A stretch of 64,000 bases of DNA from Apricaphanius iberus (GCA_028564705.1 JAPXFQ010002697.1:156259-220258); one strand, 5' to 3'. Counted from the stretch's first letter, positions 30,440 through 42,553 are shown. Program-made: numbers and translations. The notes: generated by a model not told the origin, from the sequence alone.

Positions 30440-32129
30440 CAGGGCTGCACGGTGCGAGCATGTCGTCGCATATGCGACTAAAAATATATTAGTGCGAGTA
30501 GAAAAAATTAAATGGGCGCACACGTGCGAGTGCTGATTTCAACCCTTTCATCCGCATTTTGCTCCTACATTAAGTCCATACAATACAAACCAAGGTAGAG
30601 TAAAATGTTTGCGCACCTGTATAGGCTACAAATAATTGACAAGTCCCCCTTTGCATGTGCGCAACCTGTAAACAAGCATGGCGTTGCCGCGTCTGAGAGC
30701 GTAAATTAAGTTTTCGTTCCGAAGTCAATGTTCTCATCCGTTGAATGGAACTGGTTTGTTTTTTTAACAGACGACAAAGAGCAAACAAACAATATTTTCA
30801 ATGTTTGCAAGGAGAGCGTCAAGGCAAGTGATCTCAACACCTTAAACTTGTTTACTCACATCCCAAACAATACAATGAGCCGTCTGGAAGGACAATTAGA
30901 ACTGCTTATATTACAGTCTACCTTCATTATTTTATGTAGCAGCACTTTGTATACCGTTGTGTTTTTACACTACATTGTTTTCACTTACGTTTTTATTAGG
31001 CAGCTTTATGTGTGCCTGTTTATAATATCAACATTCTGAAAAAAACATTTGAACCAGTTAAAGCTGCATTTACCCCGTTGAATGAGGATTATTAATTGCC
31101 GTATTATAGATTGTCACAATATATCTTGCACATATTTGCAGCTGCATATAAGTCTTTCATTTTAAAATATTATATTTTATTCTATTTTCTGAATATCATA
31201 CTTTAAAACTAAAGTAAGTTCATGTTTGCTTTCTGTTTTGTTAGACAAGTCAAGATTAAAATTTTATAAAATACATTTAAATAAATGTATGATTTAGATG
31301 TATTTTCATGGAGGTTATTTGAAAAATTTAAAATATTTATATATATACTGCATATACATACAGTGTATATATAGTTTCATTCAGAACTTTCTGTGCATTT
31401 CTATTATGTTTGGTATGGGAAAGACGTATCAGTATTTAAGCCCTGATTTGGTTATCCCTAATTTGAATTAATTTATTCATTTAATGTTTCTCTTCTTTAA
31501 TGTGTAATTTAAGATTCTTTGGTGATAAAATCGAAATCGTGATAACATAGTTAAAAAATCGTGATATTCTATTTTTGACTGAAGATTTTGGTCAGTCAAA
31601 ACTTCAAGGACAAGTCCTACAGTGGCCTTATGGAGACCATGCTGACCAAGGAGCCATACAAGGAGGATTACAAGGTAAGCAAACACTGCTGAGTGTTTGC
31701 ATGCTGCAGTGCCCTCCTATTATTGGTGGTTATAGATGAGATAAGGAAGGCCTATCTTGATCCCCCTAGAGCATACTTGCAAGAGGGGCTTCTCTGCACA
31801 GAAACGCATAAAAAGCTCCAAAAGAAGCAGCCTTGCGGTCTCCACCACTGAAGACCTCATGAGGATCACCTTGGAGGGACCAAATCTAGAGGATTATGAT
31901 CCAAGTCCTGCCTTGGACCGTTGGATGAATTCAGCAAAACGTGCCAGGCGACCAGACTATAAAAAAAATTGGGACAGGGATGTTCTGTGTATTTAATTTA
32001 ATGTGATTTAATAATAAAATTGTTATTTAAGAAATTTCATATTGCTCCCAAAAAAAATTTCTGTGCTCCTAAATCTTTTAATTTAGGAGCACCTGTGCTC
32101 CTCGTGAAAAAGCTACGCGTACAGCCCTG
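30440..32129 (+). mobile_element. hAT element with transposase remains
   Basis: The left end CAGGGCTGCACGGTGCG and the right end CTACGCGTACAGCCCTG are imperfect inverted repeats. TAGAA at 30435-30439 and 32130-32134 is the visible direct repeat, shorter than the usual 8 bp. The interior holds a decayed N-terminal zinc-finger-like region near 30770-30865 (NIFNVCKESVKASDLNTLNL then FTHI) and a transposase C-terminus at 31570-31996. Subterminal GTGCTCC/GGAGCAC motifs lie near the right end. Confidence 0.85.
31570..31996 (+). pseudogene. hAT transposase C-terminus (dimerisation region)
   Basis: An exon-like block near 31590 reads NFKDKSYSGLMETMLTKEPY and KEDYK, followed by GTAAGC, a splice donor. 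The next block (31765-31990) reads CKRGFSAQKRIKSSKRSSLA, then EDLMRITLEGPNLEDYDPS, then RWMNSAKRARRPDYKKNW. The C-x-RGFS-x-x-KRIK...L-x-x-L-x-x-I-x-x-EGP pattern is the hAT C-terminal dimerisation domain in its ZNF862-like form. It would pair transposase subunits in the nucleus. The catalytic region upstream is not recognisable, so this is inactive. Confidence 0.85.
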
Positions 32130-32179
32130 TAGAAAGTCCTTTACATGATAAAACACAACACATTACATGAACAATCAAA

Positions 32180-32745
32180 AAGATATTTAACCCCTCCTTT
32201 CCACCGGACGCGTCAGCAGCAGCACGTCATACACGGCTGTTAGCCAGCGCTGTAATCAATATAATCCTTTCAACTGGAGGCGAAAGCATCACAAGTTTGC
32301 CCCGTCACAGGAGCGTCATGTCGCAACACTTTTCGAAATATACGCGGCAGTCCCATTTTCTACGTGCTACGCCTGTGAAACATGTACATTTCGACAATTT
32401 GGATAGGGGAAGACAGGAAATCAGACGGCTCGGTATCCGGAAATTTTCACCACTAACATTATTCTTTTGCACTTTGAGGGATTTTGTATATTTCCTGGCA
32501 TAACATAAAACACAGACCTTTTGGAGCCATGTTGTAGTCTTTTTCCTGCTTGTTGCATTTACTGACAAAACCACGTGTGATTTTGCTGATCTCGCATGAT
32601 TTCGGGCTCTCTCGGTGACAGTTGCTTACTTGCTGCTACGTGCTGCTGACACCACCGGTGGAAAGGGCCAAGCAGCAGAATATGCGAGTAAAACATGCTG
32701 CTCCTGTAACATGCTGCTGATGCGGCCAGTGTAAAGCCCGGGTTA
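32180..32745. mobile_element. MITE with GC-rich ends (full copy)
   Basis: The left end CCTTTCCACCGGACGCGTCA and right end GATGCGGCCAGTGTAAAGCC are imperfect inverted repeats, both followed inward by CAGCAGCA-like sequence. The right 245 bp match the element piece at 18285-18550 in inverted orientation. No clear target duplication and no frame. The superfamily is unresolved; hAT-like is likely. Confidence 0.7.
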
Positions 32746-32899
32746 GTGGCAAAAATAAAGAGTAGTAATGAAAAGCTGCAATCCACACTAGAATTAATGA
32801 TGTTCCAGAGATTATTAAGGCTGCAGTCCAGAGAATATACAGGATTTATGTATGGATGTTTAATATATGTTTAAAATGATTGTGGGGTTCAATACTATG

Positions 32900-33960
32900 A
32901 TAAAAGGTTAGTGCTCCACAACTGAGACTGAGAGCCCTGTCTTTCTCTGTTTCTGTGCCCTTGATTGTTCCAAGCCGTGCCTCATTTCCCTGACGGCCTC
33001 CCTTGTGTATTTATATTTGGGTGTCTGTCCAATCCTTTGTCAGGTCGTCATTGCTTTTATTACCTGTGGTGCTGCAGGGAGGCAGCCAAAGACTACTTCT
33101 GCAGGTCAATTCAATTCAATTTTCTTTATATAGTGCCAATTCACTTCATAGGCCTGTTCAGCACCCCAGTTCGATTCCCGCCGTCCCGCACACCCTAGTA
33201 CCAGCGCCTCATGCTCCAGAGGTCCCCGAGGGGCTTGAATTAGACCCGTCTCATCTACTGCAGTCTGCTCTTTCTGAGGAGTAGGAAAGCTGACTGTTAT
33301 AGAGACAGCCTCCTGAACCCTGGCTGAGCGGCTGGAAATACCAACTCCACCCCTGTTTCAGTCTCCTTTGTCTTCCAGATTCCGAGTCTCCAGAGACTGT
33401 TCCTGACTCCAAGTCTCGGGAATGTTTTTCTGGTTCAGTCTTGTGGGACTTTCCCGGTTATAGCGTCAAAACCCTTGGCTGGGAAAAGGCAGATCCACCT
33501 CATCTCCCTCTGTCAGCTCTATCTGAAGACACCGGGGCTGTCCTAACTCAGCGGAAAATGGACAGTGTGGAAGTAGTTCTGCTGGCACCCACTGCAGTAG
33601 CATTACACCTGGCCCTATGGGGTTCCACTTTACAGTCTGCTCTAGTGGGTTCCATCTCACTGTGTCTTTCAGGTCCTGAGTGCCTTCCTGGTTCCAAGTC
33701 TTTTGGTTCCAAGCCCTAAGATTACACCCCCTCTGTATTTGTTTCCCTGTGCCCTCGCATCTCTGCTGGTCCGTTACATCTCTCTATGTCTTTCCACGTC
33801 ATTCTCCACATCGTTCCCCTTGTCGCTACCCACGTTGTGTCCCTGTCCTGTGCCTGGATTTTTGGACTATTAAAAAACACGAGCCGTAAAAGCTCTAAAC
33901 ATCGCTCTGCGTTTGGGTCCTCCTTCAACCAACTGATGACATGAAGTATGTTGAGCCTCT
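32900..33960 (+). mobile_element. Degraded LTR-type element remnant
   Basis: The right part (about 33720-33940) has the composition and ending of a gypsy-type LTR: CTATTAAAAAACACG near 33868 and GCGTTTGGGTCCTCCTTCAA near 33910, comparable with GCATCTGGGTCCTCCTTTAA in the solo LTR at 3.4 kb. The interior has Pro/Ser-rich gag-like scraps (LVPAPHAPEVPEGLELDPSH near 33200). The left part near 32940-33080 is LTR-like in style. A short L2 tail sits at 33104-33160. Borders are uncertain. Confidence 0.45.
33104..33160 (-). mobile_element. L2 3' tail fragment
   Basis: CAATTCAATTCAATTTTCTT followed by TATATAGTGCCAATTCA is the reverse complement of the L2 tail (compare GGCGCTATATAAATAAA at 28.24 kb). 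Only the last 50 bp or so are present, a severely 5'-truncated insertion. Confidence 0.75.
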
Positions 33961-34713
33961 AATATGGAGTGAAGTGCTTTTGTTGAAAAATTATTATCAA
34001 ATGAAATACTGAAATGTATATTTTTGTTTTAGTAGCTAAAGAAAATCAGATTCTAATTATAACAGCATTGTTTCATTTTGCAAATATTAAGGAAAATCCG
34101 TTGCTTACAGGTAAGCATGGAATGTGAAAATAAAGTTAACAATACAGCGCAGCAAATCAATAGAAATGATTATCACACATATTTTAGCTTTAGGGTAATA
34201 CAGTTAAGTAGACCTAGTATAAGTCCAAGTGTGACAAGACTTCCACAAAGAGATGAGGATGTATAGAAAATGGAGAAAAAGATATATCAAAGCACTGACT
34301 GCAATGTTTTTATTACAGTCTGCTTGTCTGGACATACTGAATCACTGATGGGTCGAACATGTCATTGTAAACAATGAATAGTAGATAAGAGTCTGGCCCT
34401 TGGATATTTCCCAAGGAGGAAAAGGGCACAGCCGAGAGAGACATTGTTACAGTGTGATCAAAGACAAGCGAATGGCAGATATCTACTGCTGACACAGCAC
34501 ACACACTGCAGGTAATGGTGAACATGGCATAAACACTCAGAAACAAGAAACTTGTTATTATCCAAAGAAATGTTGAGAGTTTGAATCCCTCAGGAAGAGG
34601 GATCATGATTCCCCTGGGTGACAATGTTTTAGAGGTTGGGAAAGCTTTAGAACAATTAGGAAAGCTAAACGTTTTCTGCTCTAAACATAGCTTGATGCAG
34701 GATTTCTGAATAG
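33961..34713. other. Unassigned AT-rich stretch
   Basis: A minus-strand frame of 103 codons (34313-34624) has hydrophobic runs but no family I recognise. Nothing else stands out. Confidence 0.35.
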
Positions 34714-34721
34714 GTTGTCCC

Positions 34722-35523
34722 TAGTGATGGGTAAAGCAACACCGATGTGTCGACGCATGTTGCTAGCTCAAACCCTGTGTGTGCATATCAATGTAGGAAA
34801 TAGTCATGTGACTGATACAGCTGCTGTCTCATCTGTCACTGAAGTGCATAAACTGTGTTTAAAAGCAGGAGCATCTCCATCTGTCAACATGATGCTTCTT
34901 TGCCAGAAGTACTTTTTTTTTAATCAAACTTATTTATGGAGAGTCACTGTTACATCATGGAACTAGAAAGAAAACGCAAGCTTTCTGCCATGTGGGATCA
35001 TTTCAATCTTATATCTGCGAATTTGCCTGTCATTGCAGTTGTAAGTAAGTAATGCAGCGTCATTCCTTGGGAAGGTGATTTTTCTTTCTAAAGCTAGAGA
35101 AATTGTTTCTAAAAAATGTAATTAACTCAATGCAAAGACCTTCAAGAAACTAGTAAAAAAACAGTCTGCCTCAAAGTCAATCCTTAAGCATTACCTTCAG
35201 TTTCACTTTATCACATGTTGTGACACCGATTCACAATATTTCTTATGATGTATTTTAAATATACCAAATTTTAACTTGGGTTAAGATGTTATGCATTTTA
35301 AATAATGCATTGAACATTATGAATACAATTACATAAGTAGTTTCTATATTTTAGGTAATTAATTTAGTAGGTTAGTTGAGTCTCACAAGGTTGCCTGCCA
35401 TTATATTCAAGATCCAGCAGATGTCAGTATACCAAAAGAGCAGCAACCCACTATTGACATAGTATCAATACAGTTTAGGCAATGTGCCGAAACGCTTCAC
35501 AAGGCCTCTTCTACCCATCTGTA
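34722..35523 (+). mobile_element. hAT element with BED-finger exon scrap
   Basis: The left end TAGTGATGGGTAAAG and right end CTTCTACCCATCTGTA are imperfect inverted repeats. GTTGTCCC (34714-34721) and GTTGTCAC (35524-35531) are an 8-bp duplication with one mismatch. Near 34959 a frame reads MELERKRKLSAMWDHFNLIS, the usual start of a hAT transposase leading into a BED zinc finger; the cysteines and histidines that should follow are missing. The element is an internally deleted copy. Confidence 0.9.
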
Positions 35524-35599
35524 GTTGTCACAGTGTTGCTTCTTACTGTCTTTCTAAAGGATCATTGTACTTATTAAGCAGTGATACCACAGATATTCA

Positions 35600-35705
35600 T
35601 ATTTTTGCAGTGTACAAATGTGTGTGTGAATGGGTTAATTACTCAATGTAGTGTGAAGCGCTTTGGGGTCCATTGGGGAATAAGTAAATTGATATTCAAG
35701 TACAG
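35600..35705 (+). mobile_element. SINE 3' half-copy
   Basis: TGTGTGTGAATGGGTTAATT and GTGTGAAGCGCTTTGGGGTC match the 3' body of the SINE at 14161-14418 (GTGTGAATGGGTGAATGTGG and AAAGCGCTTTGAGTGGTC). The tRNA-like head is missing. Confidence 0.7.
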
Positions 35706-35715
35706 GTCATTCTTA

Positions 35716-36437
35716 CTGTGCTTACACACCCTCCTCCTCCATCCCTCCCTCCTTCTCCCGACCCTCCAGGAGCTCCCAGTGGACTCTGGTCTGTGAGCTG
35801 GCCATGTTAAATGTTGAGACCGCTCCTGCAGGGTTACACCTAGTCGAGCAGCGGCGGAAGGATCCAGAACCTGGGAGCGGAGCACTCGACACACCAACTA
35901 CCAATTTGAGCAGCTGTCCATCTTTCTGCTGTTAGTAAGAGTTTATATGTGAGCGCCGCAGGATGTGCTTTGGTGGAGACATTACCAGGCCTGGGTGTCC
36001 GGGTGAGGAAGATGTTTTGTCAGCCACAACGGCTATTTTAAGAGCCACCCACAAACCTCTTAAGAGCATTCCTGTCTAAATAGTTTAACCTCTTTATAAA
36101 GTTTCTTTTTTTATTCCTGTCTATGTATAGAAAACAACTGGTGTCATGCAGCTCGGGGTGATTACCTGTGGTGTATATCAGTGTTGTCCTGCTGATGCTG
36201 CGACTCCATTCACTCAGTCACAGCATCACTGACACCGGTCGGTTGTCGCAGCATGACCTGAAGCTGTAGTTCAGATTTCTCCAACTGCTGCTGCAGACAT
36301 AAAATGCAGCGCATATTTTCGGTCGCGCCTGAAACGCACCAGACGCACTACTTGGTCGTGCAAATCGGGCAGAAAAGCTTTTTCGTATTGCAAATCTGAC
36401 TCTGACATGTAGTCGCTTCATTGGTGTGTAAGCACCG
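35716..36437. mobile_element. PIF/Harbinger-type MITE
   Basis: The left end CTGTGCTTACACACC and right end GGTGTGTAAGCACCG are near-perfect 15-bp inverted repeats. Both sides carry TTA (35713-35715 and 36438-36440), the target duplication of PIF/Harbinger. The 722-bp interior has no transposase. CTCCTCCTCC follows the left end, and CGACTACATGTCAGAG occurs inverted near the right end. Confidence 0.85.
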
Positions 36438-36559
36438 TTAGAGCGGTGGAACAGCAAGATATCCCTTCAACTTGGTGACAGGTTTGTGTGTGTATAAACA
36501 GGGCCATCAGGTAAAATGAGCAACTTAAGATTCGAGCCTCTTAGCCTTTTAATTTTTTA

Positions 36560-37230
36560 CAGACAATGGCTGCCAAGGATTTTAAATCATTGATAGGTAG
36601 GAGGGTATTTGGTGTGGCTACAGAAAAAGGAAAAAGAGATACACAAACTTGGTGGTGGAATGATAAAGTCCAGGAGCATATACAGAGAAAGATCTTAGCT
36701 AAGAAGAGAGAACTGAGGAGAATGGACAGGAGTACAGAGGGATGCAGCGTATGGTGAAGGTAGAGTTGGCAAATGCCAAACAAAGGGTGTATGATGACCT
36801 GTATGCTAGGTTGGACAGTAAGGAGGGAGAGAATGATTTTTACAGGTTGGTGAGGCAGAGAGATAGACATGCAAAGAGTGTGTAACAGGTAAGGGTGATT
36901 AAGGATAGGGATGGAAATGTACTGAAAGGTGCCAATTGTGTGATGGGAAGATGGAAATAGTACTTTGAAGAGCTGATGAAAGAAGAAAATGAGACATAAT
37001 GTAGAGCAGAATATGTGACTGTTCTGGATCAGGAAGTAGGTGAGATTAGTAAGGATGAAGTGAGGATAGCTTTAAAGATGATGAAGAGTGGAAAGGCAGA
37101 TAGTCTTGATGACATACCTGTGGAAGGATGGCAGTCCAAAGGAGGTGGCATTAGAGTTTTTTACAAGGTTCTTTGAGAAGAACTTGAAGGGTAAGGAATG
37201 GAGGAAAAATGTTCTAAGAAAAAAATCTAA
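36560..37230 (+). pseudogene. RTE-clade LINE fragment
   Basis: The plus strand reads TWWWNDKVQEHIQRKILAKK near 36648, then in other frames RMVKVELANAKQRVYDDLYA, ARLDSKEGENDFYRLVRQRD, VRVIKDRDGNVLKGANCVM and YFEELMKEENE. DEVRIALKMMKSGKADSLDD follows near 37054. This is the linker and RT start of RTE-clade LINEs, where the last block is usually a KMKSGKA-GPDDIP motif. In-frame stops occur after RHAKSV and after the GRWK block. The copy is cut just before a hAT at 37251. Confidence 0.82.
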
Positions 37231-37250
37231 TGCAGATTTTTTCCTCCTTG

Positions 37251-39015
37251 TAGGGCTGGATGATAAAGAAAAATAGCTTAACAATAAAATTATGAATTCT
37301 GTGATATTGTTACAGGGATGATCAGAGTGTGACACAGTGAGCGCTGCGAAGCGCTTTTAACTGTAAACTCTTCAGGCTTTTGTGAATTATTAAAAGGAGC
37401 ATATACACATGACAGAAAATAGCTGACAGGTTGAATGTGTTACAACATGATTTAAGTAAGGATGTGAAAATATTAACTATTAAATAAGAACAGTTGCAAG
37501 CCTTCAAAATATAAAGACAATTTAATACAGCATTTCCTTTTACATGTTTATTTTGTTACTAGTTGCAAGGTACTTTAAGGCTGTTCTAACACATTTAACA
37601 TCATGTTGATTTTAGTGGTCCATCCTAAAAAAGAAGTGATATATTTATAATTATTAATTATGCTTGGTGTCAGGGGCAACATGGAACAAAACATTTATGG
37701 CAACAAGGAGAGATTAAATACAGTAATATTCTTCAAAATAGTCTAAATGAAATCTAATTAGAATTACATCTCAAAAGATAAAATTTATATTGCATTGCAT
37801 AATTTACCCAACAAACAGCAAACTGCAACTGCTGTAATACGTTTATATTGAAGGATGGGTAGTTTGAGGGAGAGAACAGCAGCAGAATACTAGCCTTGAG
37901 TGTGACATCCAATGGATCGTCCAATCATATTCATCAACCTTAAATTAAGCCTTAAACTAGGGCTTTGAATTTTGCCCAGAAATCATATTTGAAGCTTGTT
38001 TGTTTATTAATGTTAAAATTTGAATATATTCAAATATTTATTAATTATATTTTGACAATTAAATGTCTTCACTTAAGTTGTATCAGTCAATGTTAATAGG
38101 CTACGTGAACAAAACGCTGACTCCATCCTTTACTACGCTTGCTACGTAGTAGACGAAAAGAATTAAGCAGGCAATGTATTAGATCCCAATCTCCAGTATG
38201 GATTGGATTGTCACCGCTGCAGTTTCGGCGTATACATTTTAAAGTGTAGCAAGGTTACTGATTACTTTAGTTGTCCTTTGACAACTGATTAAACATTTAA
38301 GTTGATAGGTTGTTTAACAGGACCACAGCCAACCTTATGTAACATAAACATCCGGCAAAATGGTAGAGCAGTACGTCCGATTTCATTCCTACTACTTTTT
38401 TGTACTCTTTTGTATCTGAACTGAAAACATTTACAATGAAACACATACACAAAAAAATAATTCCCATACGAGTTTGAATATTAAGAGATCCCAAAAATGT
38501 GTTCAAATATATTTCATTTTTAAAACATTCAAACTATATTCGAATAACGAAGTTTGGAGTCAAAGCCCTACTTCACATCTAGCCTGCTATGGAGTAGGCT
38601 TGTCCAAGAGTATATGTTGCCAAAGTGAATGAGCAGGGCTTCAGGTTAGCATCATTCGTAGGAAAAAATGTTTGGGAAATTAAACTGTGATTGTCAAAGT
38701 AAACTTGGCTTTTGAGATTAGCTCGCTTCGTGGAATATCTCATAGCAAGTCTTCCCTCTCTTATTTTATTTTTGAAAGCGTTTCCGCTTCTGAGAATATG
38801 GTGGAGTTACCAGTGGACAATTTTAAAGGCGTGAGTTTGTATTGCTACATTCAATGTTGATGTGCGTACTGTATCGGTTTGAAATGACTAAGTAATTGTA
38901 GTAACAAACTACCTATGATGAAAAAGGAAGGGGAACTTTTTTTTAAATTGAACTTTTTATCAAACTTTGTTCTATCGATCGAAATATATTGTTATTGAAT
39001 TATCGTCCAGCCCTA
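37251..39015. mobile_element. hAT element, outer member of a second nest
   Basis: The left end is TAGGGCTGGATGATAAAG and the right end ATTATCGTCCAGCCCTA, clear inverted repeats of a common fish hAT family. The flanking 8-mers CCTCCTTG and ACTCCCAG match at only 5 of 8 positions, so the duplication is decayed or the ends are from two copies. Inside lies another hAT-like element (37958-38570). No transposase frame was seen. Confidence 0.7.
37958..38570. mobile_element. hAT-like element nested inside 37251-39015
   Basis: The left end TAGGGCTTTGAATTTTG and right end TTTGGAGTCAAAGCCCTA are inverted repeats. Subterminal TTGAATATATTCAAAT and ATTCAAACTATATTCGAA are inverted relative to each other. 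A clear 8-bp duplication was not found. Its interior (38105-38400) shares sequence with the interior of the hAT at 27048-28524. Confidence 0.7.
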
Positions 39016-39204
39016 ACTCCCAGTATTTCTAAATGAGGTCCATGCACGTGGATAAGTAAAATCATCCTTGTTGTTCTCATTTTTAAAACTAGGAGAGTCC
39101 TCTTTGAACAGTTCAAATCTAACTGTATTTTTTATATTTTTCTGATTGTTTTCAGACTTTTTAATACATAGATAAAAGCATCGGTTGCCCATTGTTAATA
39201 CAGC

Positions 39205-39925
39205 GCCTAGCTATGGCTGGACAATGATGAAAATAAAATTAATCACAATTATTTTTCACTATATTGAACAATCTCGATTTTTGATTTGATTTAGCTTAAT
39301 CATAGCAACAAAAATTAGGGTTATTAATCGCTATTAATGTTGCATAAAAAGTGTGCGTCCTGCTACTGCTGTAATGCTAACTGCTGTATTGCTAACAACA
39401 TCACATCATTTAAAACTGCATGCGTCTCTTTGAGTTCAGAGGGATGATAGGACATCAGGTGATTAATTAGATTGGTTATATTAACTAGCTTTGTTAAAAC
39501 GGCCCGTTAGCTAGATCAGTTTAGTCTGACAGCTGTCCTTTCTGAAATATCCAAACCAATTCCAAAATACTAAGCTCACATTGCCACTTCTCTCCATGAT
39601 GTCATTGCCATGTTCTTTTTCTGTGCTTAGTGTCAACAATTTGGTCATCTTTATCATCTTCCCTGTTGTCCATTTTCCTTAAAAAATATTTACCAGCCAT
39701 ACACTTTTGAAACTGCACTTTCGTTTTACCTACCAGAATAGGCCTGCTGCTGTCAAGTACCACATTTTTTCTGACTTGATTGGCCAGTTAGGTTCACACA
39801 ATGGCAGTGCTTCAGCTGGATTTTTCAATTGGCATAACGATTAAAATACACCCCAAGATTAATTGCAATTGAGCTGTTGAATATCATGATTTTGATTAAA
39901 ATTTGATTAATCGCTCAGGCCCAGC
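39205..39925. mobile_element. Decayed hAT element
   Basis: Left CTATGGCTGGACAATGATGA and right GATTAATCGCTCAGGCCCAG are loosely inverted, followed inward by AATTAATCACAATTATT and by ATTTGATTAATC. These fit a degraded member of the hAT families with GGGCTGGACGAT-like ends. No convincing target duplication. Confidence 0.5.
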
Positions 39926-40478
39926 AATGCCTTTTATCAATGTACCTTCTTCCTCACCTGAGTATTTTCACTGCACATTTATGAGCAATCAGAAAGATTG
40001 CACATGTCACCCACATTGAATAAATATTTTAGACAGACTGTGAATCATTAGCATGTGTAATATGTGCATATTGGCAATATAAAGAGACAGCAATAGGAAT
40101 GTGCCAACTGTCTGTTTCATTTACTGTGTGTGAACGTGCCATAAGAGGTGAGCTGCAGCAAAGCACTGCCTCTCTCTGTATGTCTTTTTTGTATTTGAAC
40201 AACCACTACTTAAATTCATCAATGTTGACCATAAAAACAGATTAATAGAGCGGCCAAATGGACATAGTGATGTTCTCTGATCATTGCTAGTACTCGTAGT
40301 GAGCAATATAAAAGATATAACTTTAGCCAAAAATAGGGATTTTTACAATAATGGCCTACTGCAATTCGAAATGTTAATAATCTCAAATATTAAGCTGCAC
40401 CTACTTTGCACCAGGTAGACCAGGAGGATAAATAATTATGAGTGTTCATATTTGAACTCAATACTGTATGTTTAAAAT

Positions 40479-40846
40479 TAAGGATGCACCTATATTGATA
40501 CTGGTATTGGGTATTGTTCCTGATAACACCTAATGTACTTGTATCGGTATCAGTTAAAGGTAACAGATACCATGAACCGGAAACGCTGCAATAATATACA
40601 GAAGTGTTATTTCCTAACTTTAAATTTTAGTTTTATGGTCATTAATATTAATATTTTTAATTTTTATCTTAGTCGCCCTCATCTGTTGTAACAAGCAGAG
40701 AAGAAAATAAAACTTGCCTTCGAATTCATTGCATTTTTTTCTTTGTGTGGTAGAAGTATCGGCATTGGTACTCGGTATCAGCAAGTACCCTGATACAAGT
40801 ATTGGTATTGTATCGGTTTGAAAAAAGAGGTATCGTTGCATTCTTA
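40479..40846. mobile_element. hAT-type MITE with perfect 8-bp duplication
   Basis: The left end TAAGGATGCACCTATATTGA and right end GGTATCGTTGCATTCTTA are imperfect inverted repeats, followed inward by GATACTGGTATTGG and, on the other side, GTATTGTATCGG. TTTAAAAT lies at 40471-40478 and 40847-40854, a perfect 8-bp target duplication. At 368 bp with no coding frame it is a typical MITE of the fish hAT group with GATACCGATAC-like subterminal repeats. Confidence 0.93.
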
Positions 40847-41179
40847 TTTAAAATGTTTTGTTTTTTATTTAACAGTTGAACTATTTTTGTGCAAAATAAA
40901 ATCATAAATAAGTTATCAAAATGCAGGAAGAAATGTTTCTCTTTTTTACATTTTCAGTAAAAAAAAAATCGTTTCCAGAAATACCATAAATCAAGATATT
41001 TACGAGAATTTTTCTATTGCAATGCTTTGAAAGAAATTGTAACCCACTTAAAAAAATTATTGAAAGGTTGTTTTATTTTTTTAATGCATTTTGCCCAATA
41101 AATGTTCTTTAAATCTCATTCTATATTCTTTGGAAGTTATGTGGGAATGTTTAAAAACATTATTTTGACATGTATAAAC

Positions 41180-41266
41180 AGCAGAAAGGAATATATCGCA
41201 ATAAATATAGCAATCTTCAGATTAAATTGCAATATAGATTTGAGGAAATATCACCCAGCCCTGGAT
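41180..41266. mobile_element. hAT right-end remnant
   Basis: The text ends AATATCACCCAGCCCTGG, which read inward is the common hAT end CCAGGGCTGGGTGATAT, preceded by AATATAG and CGCAATAAATATAGCA runs. No matching left end was located. Confidence 0.5.
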
Positions 41267-42550
41267 AGTACCTTTTTTTACTTTTTTTTTTATCATGGTG
41301 ACTCCGCTGACAGCACATCACTGGTATGCGTGTCTTCTTCAGTCAGAGAACTGAGAATCAATGTAACTCATTGCTACCAGAGGTTCAGAGTACCCAAATA
41401 TTGTATTCAAGTAAGAGTAGCACTACTGCAACATATTTATGCTAAAGTAAAAGTAAAAAGTATCTGTCCCAAATAATTCCTCAAATATATGTTTAAAAAA
41501 AAGTATTATATAAAAAAGCTGCTTGAATACTGAGTAACATCTAATTTCCCATAATTTCCGGACTATAAAGCACGCCTGATTATACTGTAAGCTACCCAAC
41601 TCTGATTGCTACCCAACTTTGGTTGCTCTAGTCACAAAACGTCGACTTTTACAATAAATGAAAATGTAAATATAACCCAAAATAAGCTTCTATCCAGAGA
41701 TTGCATAGTCCTTCAAATAATTCCATTAATATGAACTAATTAATATTGTCAACAACTTAATACAAATTCTGACATAAATATGTACATATAATCATGAGAC
41801 ATGTATGTTAGATTCTATGCTCATGTCTAAGTTCACACGTCTTTAAGTAAGCATGAAAATCATGAATCACCTACCTTTCTGCTATCTTGTTTAAGCAATG
41901 ATCAGTGCGGTCACAAATTATTAATACATTCAATATTCACTCAGTTTTTGTAGATGAGGGCAACATTAGATCACCCTATATGTAAAGTAAAATCTTCAAA
42001 ACTTCTTTGTTGGCCCATTCAAGTGAAAAAGTTTTTTTCATCTCCCCAAAGTAAGAGAAACTCTCTCCACAAGTGCTGCAAAATCAAAAGAATGCCCTTA
42101 AATTGTAAAATAATGGGGTAATTTTTATAAGTATAAATAGAGCTGCAAACCCTTGCATTTATTACAGAAAGTGCTTATTTCTTTTTAAAATAAGACCAAA
42201 TAAACGGGTGGACTGAAACCAATGACACAAATGCAACCACAGTACCACACAATCCCACAGAGACAGACAGCTGAATGCTGCTAAATGCAAACAGCTCCCA
42301 GATATAAGTTACAACCATAGCCAGTAGTAAGCCTCTAATGCAGACTTTGGAAGTACAGCATCCTGCTGCATGTCTTCAAGTCCAGTCAGTTTGAGACCAC
42401 TGATCAATTTCACCTGGACAACTCTAAATTATACATATAGCATGCAGGATTACTGTGCATTACCCTGCATCGTTTGTCCTCTTTTTCTATAGGACATAAT
42501 GTCTCATCTGCCCAGGTGGTAGATTGCTTGTTAAATGCAAAAAGGGAACA
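41267..42550. other. Mostly unassigned AT-rich stretch
   Basis: TTTCCGGACTATAAAGCACG near 41557 resembles the end of a fish DNA transposon family, but no partner end was found. Otherwise no domain or repeat is supported. Confidence 0.35.
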
Positions 42551-42553
42551 GGT

